NCBI GenBank assembly: GCA_017406465.1 | Contig: JAFQYM010000013.1 | Location: forward strand, 1-64,000 | Direction: 5' to 3' | Length of the DNA stretch: 64,000 bases | DNA from: Kiritimatiellia bacterium | Lineage (GTDB): Bacteria > Verrucomicrobiota > Kiritimatiellia > RFP12 > UBA1067 | Shown: positions 35,298 through 44,011 of the stretch, piece by piece | How the letters are laid out: the number at the start of each line of letters is the position of its first letter | Numbering within the stretch: position 1 is the stretch's first letter | Translations under genes and position numbers: made by a program | The notes under the pieces: model-generated | Databases searched by the model: none | What the model saw: only the letters and a program-made list of their open reading frames with translations | What the model was told of the DNA's origin: nothing

Positions 35298-36791
35298 ATG
35301 AACACAGGAAAAGATTGCCCCCGGAAGAGGACTCTCTGTATGGTCCATGTCTTTTACCCGGATTTCTGGCCGGAGATAGCTTCTTGCCTTCGGAACATCG
35401 ACGAACCGCTTGATTTGGTTGTGACATACGTGGATGAGACGAAGGGCATTCCGGAGATGGTGCGCAAGGACTTCCCCGATGCGCGGTTTGTCCTCTGCGA
35501 GAACCGCGGGTTTGACATTTGGCCGTTTCTCAAGGCGCTTAAGACTGTAGACCTCTCCAAGTATTCTGTTCTCGTAAAGCTTCATACGAAGCGAGACGTG
35601 AAGCGCGACGGGCGTCCGCTTGTCTTCAATCACTGCGATTTCGCCGAGAGTGCATGGCGTGAATATCTTCTTGGATTCATCCGCGACGCAGAGTCTTGGC
35701 GGGCGACGTTGGTTCGGCTGTCGCAGCCTGGCGTCGGGATGGTGGCCGACCGTCATGTGATCCTGCGCCGCGACGACACGCCGTGGTTTGGCACGCGCCA
35801 CACCATGGATCTCGCATTTTCGCTCATTCGCGACCTGTACGGCGTTCCGGTGCGACATGGTGCGCAATTCGTTGCAGGCACAATGTTCGCGGCAAGGCCA
35901 TCGGTATTCGCAAAGCTGCTGAACCGCGAGTGGACGGCCGACGACTTCGCCGAATCCGTCCATGACGGCACCGAGCAGACGGCCCACATCCTTGAGCGGG
36001 CGCTGGGCATTGCCGTCACGGCAGAGGGGTTGCGGATAGACTCCTTTGACGGGCGCCTCGGCTTGTGGCGTGCGGCAATGACGGTGCGCGGATTTCTGCT
36101 GTCGTCGTTGGAATTCCTGTGGTCCGACAGCAAGCAGACGTCAGGGCGTCGCATCATAAAGGTGTTTGGCATATCTGTCTACCGCTCTGGCCACAGGCCT
36201 GGCATACCCGAGGAGGAAAATTGCGTGGTCGTAGAACCGCCACACGACCCTCTTTCTTATTCAGACCTGCTCAATGCATACGCACTGCGCGCGTCTGCGA
36301 ACCATGACGGACGTATCGTTCGCGTGATCGGCGACAATCCCTGCGCCATTTCGCCGTTCGGATGGAACCCGGTGCGCAGGATCCGCTCGCGTCGTTTCCT
36401 GAAAAAGTTCCTCAAGCCAGTAGTCGGCAAGGCGCCCAAGGGGGCCGAGCGTGCAGACTTGGGGCCGAATCCCGTTCGGGTGGCGAAGGTCGATTCCTGC
36501 TGGTTCAACCTGACGTCGTTGCGCGCGGACGGCGGCAAAACGCTCTTCGTCCATTTCAGAAGGCGATCCAAGGAGAACGTCTCGGCCGCAAGGGCATTCG
36601 CAAAAGCCCATTCGGCAAAGGTCAGGTTTTTCTTTGACGATTCCGGCTGCGGCGGGCCGATCCAATACGTTGACGCCGTGGCCAACTCCACCTGGGTGAT
36701 GACAGATACTGAACTTGGCTCCGACTTCGCAGCCGCATTCGGCAAGGATATGGTTGCGCCATTTTTGCAGGGAGGCATTCATGCGGACTGA
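35298..36791 (+). CDS. RgpF-like (rhamnan synthesis F) glycosyltransferase
   Basis: 497 residues. The first ~310 residues match the rhamnan-synthesis-F family: MVHVFYPDFWPEI..., CENRGFDIWPFLKAL, YSVLVKLHTKRDVKRDG, QFVAGTMFAARPSVF. The remaining ~180 residues form a second region (YSDLLNAYALRASANHDGRIVRVIGDN..., SKENVSAARAFAKAHSAKVRFFFDDSGCG) that I do not recognise. RgpF-type enzymes elongate or modify rhamnose-containing polymers in streptococci, but the family is wider, so a rhamnose product is only suggested. It opens the plus-strand unit through 41872, with a near-leaderless mRNA predicted and no ribosome site visible. It overlaps the next gene by 11 bases. Confidence 0.82.
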   Translation: MNTGKDCPRKRTLCMVHVFYPDFWPEIASCLRNIDEPLDLVVTYVDETKGIPEMVRKDFPDARFVLCENRGFDIWPFLKALKTVDLSKYSVLVKLHTKRDVKRDGRPLVFNHCDFAESAWREYLLGFIRDAESWRATLVRLSQPGVGMVADRHVILRRDDTPWFGTRHTMDLAFSLIRDLYGVPVRHGAQFVAGTMFAARPSVFAKLLNREWTADDFAESVHDGTEQTAHILERALGIAVTAEGLRIDSFDGRLGLWRAAMTVRGFLLSSLEFLWSDSKQTSGRRIIKVFGISVYRSGHRPGIPEEENCVVVEPPHDPLSYSDLLNAYALRASANHDGRIVRVIGDNPCAISPFGWNPVRRIRSRRFLKKFLKPVVGKAPKGAERADLGPNPVRVAKVDSCWFNLTSLRADGGKTLFVHFRRRSKENVSAARAFAKAHSAKVRFFFDDSGCGGPIQYVDAVANSTWVMTDTELGSDFAAAFGKDMVAPFLQGGIHAD

Positions 36792-38652
36792 GCTGCACAT
36801 GATCGTCCTTTGGGAAAAGGCCAGGAGCGAGGAATCGCGAATACTGGAAGACGTGGCGCGCCATGTCGAAATAGTGGCGACAATGGAACTCGCCTGGCCC
36901 GGCGCGCCTGTCGATTGCTTCGGTCGGTTCTACGGGGCGAAGCTTCAGGAGGCGGCAGGCAAGGTCACGGTGTGCGGCGGCGGTCCGTTCCTGATGCTCG
37001 TGGTGCGTGACGGGAATCCGCGGTACGGATGGCGCGAAACGTCCAGGGGATGCGAGTACGTAAATCTGAGACTGTTCGAGATGAAGTCCCGCTACCGCGA
37101 ATGGACCGGCGGTGGGCACAGAGTGCATACCACAAACAGCGTCGCCGAGTTCCGGCGGGACATCTTCCTTCTGACGGGCCGCACGGCGGCGGAATGGAAC
37201 GACGGAACGCCGGATGGCGATATTTGCGTACTGCCCGGTCGCAGCGGATGGCACGATCTTCGCGCACTCTTCCGGGCGCTCGGCGAAACCATGCCGTACG
37301 CCGTGCTCCGCAATTCCGAAATGCTGCCGGACCGTTTCGACCCATCCCTGCATGGCGACATCGACCTTCTCGTGCCTGACGCCGAAGAATGCGCGGGCGT
37401 TCTCGGCGCCCGCAAGGTCTTTCCAGTGGCGAACCGGGTCCATTATGAAGTCATGGTTGGCGGCAAGCCGGTGCGCTTCGACTTCCGCTTCGTCGGCGAC
37501 GGTTACTATGACATTCGATGGCAACGCGCGATTCTCGACAACGCCATCGAGTCTGACGGTGTGCGCCGTCCGGCTCCTGTTGACGCATTCTACGCTCTCG
37601 TCTACCACGCACTGTACCAGAAATGCGTCATGGCGCCAGACTACGAGGGCAAATCCCTCGCCTTGGCGCAGGCTGCGGGAATACCTGGCGCGACATTCGC
37701 CGAATGGCTGCCCCTTCTGGAAGACTTCCTCGCATCGCACCGCTACCAAGTGACGAAGCCGTTGGATTCCAGCGTATATCTCGACCCGTGTCTGCCCGTC
37801 TGGCATTCCGTGGCGGAGGAAATCAACAGGCTCTTTCCTCTTGAGGAGCTTAGGCCAATGGGGCTTGAACGACGCCATGTCAGCCAGTGGTTGCCGACGC
37901 TTCTCTTCACGGCCAAGGCAGGCGGGGACAAGGTGCTCGTCAAATATTCGCCTGTTGCGCCTTTTGCAATAGCCAACGAATGGTCCTTCGCTCGGCGATT
38001 CCGCGAGATTCGTCCGGATCTTTGCGTAGAGCCGGTGTCGTGGCATCGGATAGGCGAGGGCGCTTTCGTCGTGTTGAAATGGATGGTTGGGAATACGCTG
38101 CAGGATTTGCTTGACCAAGGGGTCGTCTTCTCGCCAGAACAGACGGCGACGCTTGTCAAGGACATGAAGGACATCTCCGACACGCTTGTCGCCGCGAATA
38201 TCGTCCATCGCGACATTCGTCCTGCCAACATGATGGTGTCTCCCGACGGCCATGTCCGGATATTCGACTTCCAGTTCGCCGTGAACAGGGACGATCCTCG
38301 TGAGCAGAGGTATTTCGTGGACCGCCACGTGGAGCTTCTGTGGGTGCTGGGTGACATATACGCTGACGGACACGGCAAGTGGAATGACAGACGGGCGATG
38401 ATGCGCTGCCTGCAAAACCTGCCGGACTGTCCCGAGCGCGCACAGGCGATATCCGAAATGTCAAAAGACGTAGAGGCGCACAACCGAACCGCAAACCTGC
38501 CGAAAGGTCTTCGGCGCGTATACATGAAAGAGTATCTGAAACTTGATAGAAAACGCCGCAGGCATAGACTGCTTTTTCGGAAGGACAAGCCTGTCGACGT
38601 GCGGCGTTGGGAGTTCCTGAAATACGTGCTTTTCGAATGGGGCGAGTTCTGA
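36781..38652 (+). CDS. Three-part protein: conserved N-domain, nucleotidyltransferase, kinase
   Basis: 623 residues from the ATG at 36781, behind GGGAGG. Residues ~1-130 are paralogous to the N-terminal domain of the protein at 28809 (RTELHMIVLWEKA, GGGPFLMLVVRDGNPRY, MKSRYREWTGGGHRVHTT, EFRRDIFLLTGRTAAEW). Residues ~155-330 resemble a nucleotidyltransferase with HGDIDLLV (GxxxDxD-like metal site) and a later VRFDFRFVGDG. Residues ~385-570 are kinase-like with KVLVKYSP, VLKWMVGNTLQDLL, the catalytic loop NIVHRDIRPANMM and FDFQF in place of DFG. Here HRD is intact, so the kinase is probably active. The protein likely phosphorylates or nucleotidylates a glycan component; which step is open. An MsbA-like exporter follows. 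Confidence 0.76.
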   Translation: MRTELHMIVLWEKARSEESRILEDVARHVEIVATMELAWPGAPVDCFGRFYGAKLQEAAGKVTVCGGGPFLMLVVRDGNPRYGWRETSRGCEYVNLRLFEMKSRYREWTGGGHRVHTTNSVAEFRRDIFLLTGRTAAEWNDGTPDGDICVLPGRSGWHDLRALFRALGETMPYAVLRNSEMLPDRFDPSLHGDIDLLVPDAEECAGVLGARKVFPVANRVHYEVMVGGKPVRFDFRFVGDGYYDIRWQRAILDNAIESDGVRRPAPVDAFYALVYHALYQKCVMAPDYEGKSLALAQAAGIPGATFAEWLPLLEDFLASHRYQVTKPLDSSVYLDPCLPVWHSVAEEINRLFPLEELRPMGLERRHVSQWLPTLLFTAKAGGDKVLVKYSPVAPFAIANEWSFARRFREIRPDLCVEPVSWHRIGEGAFVVLKWMVGNTLQDLLDQGVVFSPEQTATLVKDMKDISDTLVAANIVHRDIRPANMMVSPDGHVRIFDFQFAVNRDDPREQRYFVDRHVELLWVLGDIYADGHGKWNDRRAMMRCLQNLPDCPERAQAISEMSKDVEAHNRTANLPKGLRRVYMKEYLKLDRKRRRHRLLFRKDKPVDVRRWEFLKYVLFEWGEF

Positions 38653-38681
38653 CGGCGCAAGAACGGAGACTAAGACATCTT

Positions 38682-40703
38682 ATGGTTAAAAACGGCATCA
38701 AAGGTAAGGTAGAGTACCGCAAGGAGTTCTTCGACAGGGACTACTCGATGCGCGAGGCGTATGCCCGCGTGTGGAAATACGCGAGGAAATACAAGCTGCG
38801 CCTCGCGATAGGCGTTGTATGCGGAATGGCGACGGCCGGAACTCTTGTCCCGTTTTTCCAGATTGTGCAGCCCGCTCTCCAGCACGTCGAATCCCATGAC
38901 GCTTCGGCAGAGATGGCTTCGCGTGAAGAGCCGCTGACCCAGGCCGTCTCGCCGGCGGAGGATGCGCATGTCCGCGCCAGTTCGGACGCGAAAGCCGGGC
39001 GCAGGGCAAAGAACGCCTTTGAGAAGGAGATAGCAAAGAACTCCAAGCTCCCGGGATGGTATCCGAAGGTCGAGAAATGGGCTGCAAAGCTCGGCATACG
39101 GCTCCAGGACGAGAAGGGGGGCATGGGTGGAGCCTTGGTCCTCATTGTCTGCTTTATTGTGCCGATCGTCGCGCTCCTGCGCCTTGGGTTGATGTACCTC
39201 AACCACTATTGCCTAAGCTGGTCCGGAGCGCATGCAGTCACCGACTTGAGGCAGGAAATGCTCGAGCATGTGCAGAAGCAGAACATGCAGTTCTTCGGGC
39301 GCGTGGACATGGGGCAGGTCTTGTCTCGCATCTACGGCGATCCTCACCAGATACAGATAATCCTGTCCACGATCCTTTCTGAGGTTGCGCTCGCGCCGTT
39401 TGAGATATTCGTTGCGATCGGCTTCATCGTCTGGTTCGCGGCTTCCAATCACATGCTTCCGACCCTCTGCCTCATCTTAATCGGGTTCCCGCTTTTCGTC
39501 CTCCCAGTTCAGATGCTCGGGCGAAAGATCAAGAAATGGGCAAGAAAGACGCTCGAGCGCGCGTCGATGATAGGCGCAAAGATACATGAGATACTCACGT
39601 GCATCCGCGTCGTAAAGAGCTACCACACCGAGGAGCACGAGAACGTCCAGTTTGCCAAGACGAACCGCTATATGCTAAAGTCGACGATGCGCGCGCTGCG
39701 CCTCGGGCTCATGGTCGGCCCGACGGTCGAGACTATAGGCATACTGCTCATCTGCGCCTTTGTCGTGTGGTGTTTCCTCACGGGCGTCAAGATGTCCGAC
39801 GTGGTTCCGATGCTCGCTCCGCTGCTCATCATATATAAGCCCGTGAAGCAGCTCTCGAAGCTGCAGGTGCAGATCGAGAACTCCCTTGCCGCCCTGAGCC
39901 GAATTTACTCCCTGCTCGACCTGCACATGGAGTTGCCCGAGGCCCCGAACCCCGTGCGCAAGTCGTCGTTCGACGACAAAATCGTTTTCGACGACGTTTC
40001 CTTCCGCTACGACACTGCAGACCGTGACGCCGTCTCGCACGTCTCGTTCGAGGTGCCGCGCGGCAAGATGGTCGCAGTCGTCGGAGGGACGGGCTCTGGA
40101 AAGTCGACGATGAGCGGGCTTCTTGCACGTTTCTACGATCCGCAGACGGGGCGCGTGTCGATCGACGGAACGGATCTCCGCGAAGTCGACATCGGCGACC
40201 TGCGCAATCTTGTCGGCGCCGTCATGCAGGAGACGCTTCTTTTCAACGACACGATCGAGAACAACATCCGCTACGGTTCGTTCAATGCAACACACGAGCA
40301 GGTCGTTGCGGCTGCCAAGCTCGCAAACGCCCATGACTTCATAGTTTCCCAGCCAGACGGGTACGACCGCGTTGTAGGCGAAAAGGGCTTCGCGCTCTCC
40401 GGCGGCGAGCGGCAGCGCATAGCCATAGCGCGGGCGATACTCAAGAACCCGCCGATCCTCATTCTCGACGAAGCGACGAGCGCGCTCGACACCGTCACAG
40501 AACGGCTCGTCCAGGACGCGCTCGAGAAACTCATGGCGAACCGTACGACGTTTGCAATTGCGCATCGGCTTTCCACGATACGCAATGCAGACCTCATCCT
40601 CGTCATGGACAACGGCAGGATCGTGGAGCGCGGCACGCATGACGAGCTCTATGCGAAGGACGGCGTCTACAGCAAGCTCTGCGAAATGCAGCAGATGTCC
40701 TGA
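38682..40703 (+). CDS. MsbA-like ABC exporter
   Basis: 673 residues. Six membrane segments are followed by the ATPase domain with Walker A VGGTGSGKST (~467-476), signature LSGGERQRIAIA (~573) and Walker B ILILDEATSALD (~596), then the switch histidine in AHRLSTI. The family includes MsbA and other half-transporter flippases for lipid-linked products, working as a homodimer in the inner membrane. Between the first and second membrane helices there is an ~85-residue charged insert (roughly residues 65-150), far longer than the corresponding loop in MsbA and predicted periplasmic. Its placement makes it the best candidate to flip the glycolipid made by this locus. GGAG lies 13 bases before the start, which is looser than usual. 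Confidence 0.88.
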   Translation: MVKNGIKGKVEYRKEFFDRDYSMREAYARVWKYARKYKLRLAIGVVCGMATAGTLVPFFQIVQPALQHVESHDASAEMASREEPLTQAVSPAEDAHVRASSDAKAGRRAKNAFEKEIAKNSKLPGWYPKVEKWAAKLGIRLQDEKGGMGGALVLIVCFIVPIVALLRLGLMYLNHYCLSWSGAHAVTDLRQEMLEHVQKQNMQFFGRVDMGQVLSRIYGDPHQIQIILSTILSEVALAPFEIFVAIGFIVWFAASNHMLPTLCLILIGFPLFVLPVQMLGRKIKKWARKTLERASMIGAKIHEILTCIRVVKSYHTEEHENVQFAKTNRYMLKSTMRALRLGLMVGPTVETIGILLICAFVVWCFLTGVKMSDVVPMLAPLLIIYKPVKQLSKLQVQIENSLAALSRIYSLLDLHMELPEAPNPVRKSSFDDKIVFDDVSFRYDTADRDAVSHVSFEVPRGKMVAVVGGTGSGKSTMSGLLARFYDPQTGRVSIDGTDLREVDIGDLRNLVGAVMQETLLFNDTIENNIRYGSFNATHEQVVAAAKLANAHDFIVSQPDGYDRVVGEKGFALSGGERQRIAIARAILKNPPILILDEATSALDTVTERLVQDALEKLMANRTTFAIAHRLSTIRNADLILVMDNGRIVERGTHDELYAKDGVYSKLCEMQQMS

Positions 40704-40714
40704 ACGGTCGCGAA

Positions 40715-41872
40715 ATGAAAACTGCCCTGTACACCATCTTCCGATGCACGAACTACGGCGCGGTGCTTCAGGCCTTCGCGCTTGCCCGGACGTTGCGCGG
40801 CATGCTTGGCGAAGATGCGGTGGACGTGATCAACCACAGGATGGATCCGCGCGACACGCACCTCCTCGGGAAGATATCGAATCCCGCGACTCCGTGGTTC
40901 CAGCGCTGGATCAACCGGTGCAAGTTTGCCGCGCGCTACTTTAGGCCAGACCTTTTCGAGCTGCGGCGCGCCATGACTGTGCGGCTTATAGAGGAGTGCA
41001 TCAGGCCGACGTCGCGTATCCTTGCGCACCCGAGGGAGCTTGCGTCGCTACCGCAGTATTCTACCGTGGTGGTGGGCAGCGACCAGGTCTGGAACCCTGG
41101 GCTCAACGCCGACTTCGGACGAAACCAGTACCTCGCGACTGATCTGCGCGACGGACAGGATCGCGTCGCATACGCCGCGTCGTTCGGCGTCTCGGAACTC
41201 CCCGAGGCCTGCCGCGGCGAATATGCCGCAGCGCTTCGGCGATTCCGCCGAATAACCGTGCGCGAGGAGACGGGCGCCGCGATATGCGAGTCGCTCACGG
41301 GGAGACGCCCGCCTGTCGTTCTCGATCCCACTATGTTGCTGACGGCAGAAGAATGGCACGATGCCGTTGTGCGCGGCGCATCTGCCGCGAAAGGACCGCA
41401 TGTCGCCGCGTACTGGGTGCGCACGGTATCGCAGGCCGATGTAGACGCCCTTGCCGCGTTTTCCCGTATGCGTGGCGTTCCCGTTCGGTTGATGAGCGCA
41501 GGTCCGCTGCCGAAGCTTGCTTTCCCGAATGAAGTCGTTCCGTTCGTCGACGCCGATCCTTTTGCCTTTGTCCGCGAAATCGCCGATTCCGACGCAGTGG
41601 TGACGGATTCCTTCCATGGGCTCCAGTTTGCAGCGATTTTCCGTCGCCCATTTGCTGCGCTCGGCGACATGTCCGACCCGAAGTCCAACGCCTCCCGCCT
41701 TGTAGACTTCTGTCGCCGATATGGTCTTGGAGGACGTGTCCAGGATATTGGTAGCTTTAGAAATGGCGAAGCGCCACATGTAGATGTCGGCGAACTCGAC
41801 GCGCAGGCATTGGAGGCCGACCGCGTTCGCTCGCTTGGCGAACTGCGTGCGTTGTTGCCGAGCCCGCCGTAA
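40715..41872 (+). CDS. Polysaccharide pyruvyl transferase family protein
   Basis: 385 residues. Family motifs: ALYTIFRCTNYGAVLQAFAL at the N-terminus, YSTVVVGSDQVWNPGL, VAYAASFG, and the C-terminal VVTDSFHGLQFAAIFRRPFAAL. Members transfer a pyruvyl group from phosphoenolpyruvate to a sugar hydroxyl as a ketal, although some homologues have other transfer activities. It is 11 bases after the exporter gene and closes the unit that starts at 35298. A pyruvylated or similarly charged surface glycan is inferred. A GC palindrome at 41884-41897 follows. Confidence 0.87.
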   Translation: MKTALYTIFRCTNYGAVLQAFALARTLRGMLGEDAVDVINHRMDPRDTHLLGKISNPATPWFQRWINRCKFAARYFRPDLFELRRAMTVRLIEECIRPTSRILAHPRELASLPQYSTVVVGSDQVWNPGLNADFGRNQYLATDLRDGQDRVAYAASFGVSELPEACRGEYAAALRRFRRITVREETGAAICESLTGRRPPVVLDPTMLLTAEEWHDAVVRGASAAKGPHVAAYWVRTVSQADVDALAAFSRMRGVPVRLMSAGPLPKLAFPNEVVPFVDADPFAFVREIADSDAVVTDSFHGLQFAAIFRRPFAALGDMSDPKSNASRLVDFCRRYGLGGRVQDIGSFRNGEAPHVDVGELDAQALEADRVRSLGELRALLPSPP

Positions 41873-41883
41873 GGGGATGGTGG

Positions 41884-41897
41884 CCTTCGCGCGAAGG
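41884..41897 (+). terminator. Palindrome CCTTCGC/GCGAAGG
   Basis: A perfect 14-bp palindrome 12 bases after the pyruvyltransferase stop, without a T-run. It may terminate or process the transcript; as a hairpin it would have a very tight loop. Confidence 0.3.
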
Positions 41898-41945
41898 TTG
41901 GCGAGAGGTTGCATGCATATTGGCCCCTTGTCCGCGTCGGAAATA

Positions 41946-41954
41946 TGGTATAAT
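41946..41954 (+). promoter_or_regulatory. Extended -10 promoter TGGTATAAT of rsfS
   Basis: TATAAT ends at 41954 and the ATG is at 41962, so transcription should start at or next to the A of the ATG (leaderless message). Confidence 0.6.
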
Positions 41955-41961
41955 GTGCGTC

Positions 41962-42279
41962 ATGGAAGCAGAAGAGGAAGCAAAGGTAATCGCGAAGGCG
42001 CTCGAGGAGTCGAAGGCCGAGGACGTCAGGATATACGACGTTCGCGGCAAGAGTTCGCTCACGGACTTCTTCGTCGTCGGCACTGGTTCCGCGGCGCCAC
42101 ACCTGAAGGCGCTCGTCGCAAATGCACAGCAGGCGATGCGCGAGGCGGGCGTCAAGCGCAACCGCATGGCGGGCGACCCCGAATGCGGCTGGATCGTCGC
42201 AGACTTCATCGACGTCGTGGTGCATGTCTTCTCCCGCGAGGCGAGGGCGTACTACGCGATAGAAAAACTCTGGAACTGA
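41962..42279 (+). CDS. rsfS: Ribosomal silencing factor RsfS
   Basis: 105 residues. RsfS binds ribosomal protein L14 and blocks joining of the subunits under starvation. The family core is clear: AKALEESKAEDVRIYDVRGKSSLTDFFVVGTGSA, HLKALVANAQQAM, and GWIVADFIDVVVHVFSREARAYYAIEKLW. The length equals the normal family size. I chose the ATG at 41962 because earlier ATGs in the frame overlap the -10 box; no ribosome site is present, as expected for a leaderless mRNA. It stands alone between two promoters. Confidence 0.93.
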   Translation: MEAEEEAKVIAKALEESKAEDVRIYDVRGKSSLTDFFVVGTGSAAPHLKALVANAQQAMREAGVKRNRMAGDPECGWIVADFIDVVVHVFSREARAYYAIEKLWN

Positions 42280-42306
42280 CATTTTAAACAATCCGCTCTA
42301 CCCCCC

Positions 42307-42336
42307 TTGCGCGGCAGACGGAAAATATAGTATAAT
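42307..42336 (+). promoter_or_regulatory. acpP promoter TTGCGC-18-TATAAT
   Basis: TTGCGC (42307-42312), 18-base spacer, TATAAT (42331-42336) with TAG in front. A leader of about 25 bases with AAAGGAG (42352-42358) leads to the ATG at 42369. Confidence 0.65.
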
Positions 42337-42368
42337 AACGACATCAACAACAAAGGAGTTGAAACACT

Positions 42369-42635
42369 ATGGCAGGAAAGCTTGAAGAACGCGTGAAGGA
42401 CATCATCGTTGAGCAGCTCGGCGTCAACGCCGAACAGGTTACGCCGGAGGCGTCGTTTATCGACGACCTTGGCGCGGACTCGCTTGATTCGGTCGAGCTC
42501 ATCATGGCGTTTGAGGAGGAGTTTGGCGCGGCGATCCCCGAAGAGGACGCTGAAAGCCTCACCACCGTCGGCAAGGTCGTCGACTATCTCAAGTCGAAGG
42601 GCTACGGCGACGACGGCTCCGCTCCCGCGCAGTAA
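42369..42635 (+). CDS. acpP: Acyl carrier protein
   Basis: 88 residues, acidic, with the invariant phosphopantetheine site [19 protein letters not shown] and the fourth-helix region [12 protein letters not shown]. This is the size and composition of the fatty-acid-synthesis ACP and it is expected to be modified by a 4'-phosphopantetheinyl transferase elsewhere. It has its own promoter, a strong AAAGGAG ribosome site and its own terminator, consistent with high, independent expression. It may also donate acyl chains to the LpxL-like enzyme at 24133. Confidence 0.95.
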   Translation: MAGKLEERVKDIIVEQLGVNAEQVTPEASFIDDLGADSLDSVELIMAFEEEFGAAIPEEDAESLTTVGKVVDYLKSKGYGDDGSAPAQ

Positions 42636-42665
42636 CGCGCTTTTCCGGCGCAGGGAACAATCGGA

Positions 42666-42697
42666 CGCGGGACATGGTTCCCGCGCCCGTTCCTTTT
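42666..42697 (+). terminator. Intrinsic terminator after acpP
   Basis: Stem CGCGGGA (42666-42672) with TCCCGCG (42679-42685) and a T-rich tail at 42690-42697. The T-run directly abuts the next promoter's TGG. Confidence 0.65.
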
Positions 42698-42706
42698 TGG
42701 TATAAT
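42698..42706 (+). promoter_or_regulatory. Extended -10 promoter TGGTATAAT of the aminotransferase operon
   Basis: TATAAT at 42701-42706, with the ATG at 42718. Predicted leader is zero to five bases, too short for a ribosome site. Confidence 0.6.
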
Positions 42707-42717
42707 ATGCGCCCAAC

Positions 42718-44004
42718 ATGAACAAGCTGGCGCTTCAGTTAAACAAGACGCTCGGCCCGGCGGCCGAATTCCTTTCTCCTGCCGGACGGCGCATGTATTT
42801 TCCGTATGGCGGGATACTTGGCCAGGGAGCCGAGGCGAAGTCCTGCGAAATCAACGCAACGGTCGGCATGGCCTTCGAGGAGGACGGCTCTCCGCTCGTG
42901 ATGGACTGCTTCAAAAAGGCGGTCACGCTCGACAAGCGCGCGTTCCTCTATGCCGGGAGCTTCGGCCTTCCAAAGCTTCGCGAGATGTGGCGCGCGATGG
43001 AATTCTCCAAGAACCCTTCGCTCAATGGCAAGACGTTCTCCAATCCCGTCGTCACGAACGCGCTCACGCATGGCATCCGCATCTGCGCGGAGCTCTTCGC
43101 TGGCCCGCGCGACACGCTTGTCTGCCCCGATCTCTACTGGGACAACTACGAACTCATCTTTCAGGAGGCGGTCGGCTGCAGGGTCGTCCACTTCAACACC
43201 TTCCTCCGCGGCGCATTCGACGCGGAGGCGATGAAGAAGGCGCTCCTTGCGCCCGGCGCGAAGAAGATCCTCATCCTCAACTTCCCGAACAACCCGACCG
43301 GCTACACGGCGACGCTCGCCGACGCGAAGAAGATCGTCTCCGCTGTCAAGTCTGCCGCCGCCAAGGGCAAGAAGATAGTAGTCCTCTGCGACGACGCATA
43401 CTTCGGGCTCGTCTACGAGAAGGGCATTCACGGCGAATCGCTTTTCGCGGAATTCTCCGATCTCCACCGCAATGTCCTCGCCGTCAAGCTCGACGGCACG
43501 ACGAAGGAGGACTATGTGTGGGGCCTTCGCGTCGGCTTCGTCACTTTTGCGTTCAAGGGCGCGACGGCCGACCAGCTCAAGGCACTCGAGGCGAAGGCCG
43601 CGGGCGATGTCCGCTCGGGAATCTCCAACGTGACGTCCATTGGCCAGCATCTCGCACTCCGTGCGTTCGAGGACCCGGGCTATGCCGCGCAGAAGCGCGA
43701 GAAGTTTGCCGTTCTCAAGAAGCGCTACAACCAGATACGCGTCATCCTCAAGGCGCATCCGGAATACGCGAAGCGCTTCGAGGTGATGCCGTTCAACTCC
43801 GGCTACTTCATGTGCGTGAAGCCAATCGGCGTCGACGCCGAGAAGGTGCGCCGCCATCTCATCGCGAAGTATTCCGTCGGCACCATCGTCCTCTCCGGTC
43901 TCATCCGCATAGCGTTCTCGACCGTCCCCTCCGCGAAGCTCGACAAGCTCTTCGCTTCGGTGGCGTCCGCCATCGCCGATTTGTCGTCCAACAACTCCAA
44001 GTAA
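42718..44004 (+). CDS. Class I/II pyridoxal-phosphate aminotransferase
   Basis: 428 residues of fold-type I. Recognisable segments: YAGSFGLPKLREMW, VTNALTHGIRICAELFAGPRDT, LYWDNYELIF, ILNFPNNPTGYTAT, VVLCDDAYFGLVYE (the Asp-Tyr pair that binds the cofactor) and LDGTTKEDYVWGLRVGF, in which the Lys should form the Schiff base and the Arg anchor the phosphate. The C-terminal IRIAFSTVP carries the substrate-carboxylate arginine. The amino acid substrate cannot be assigned. It heads an operon with a secreted protein and ispE. Confidence 0.9.
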   Translation: MNKLALQLNKTLGPAAEFLSPAGRRMYFPYGGILGQGAEAKSCEINATVGMAFEEDGSPLVMDCFKKAVTLDKRAFLYAGSFGLPKLREMWRAMEFSKNPSLNGKTFSNPVVTNALTHGIRICAELFAGPRDTLVCPDLYWDNYELIFQEAVGCRVVHFNTFLRGAFDAEAMKKALLAPGAKKILILNFPNNPTGYTATLADAKKIVSAVKSAAAKGKKIVVLCDDAYFGLVYEKGIHGESLFAEFSDLHRNVLAVKLDGTTKEDYVWGLRVGFVTFAFKGATADQLKALEAKAAGDVRSGISNVTSIGQHLALRAFEDPGYAAQKREKFAVLKKRYNQIRVILKAHPEYAKRFEVMPFNSGYFMCVKPIGVDAEKVRRHLIAKYSVGTIVLSGLIRIAFSTVPSAKLDKLFASVASAIADLSSNNSK

Positions 44005-44011
44005 AGGAACC

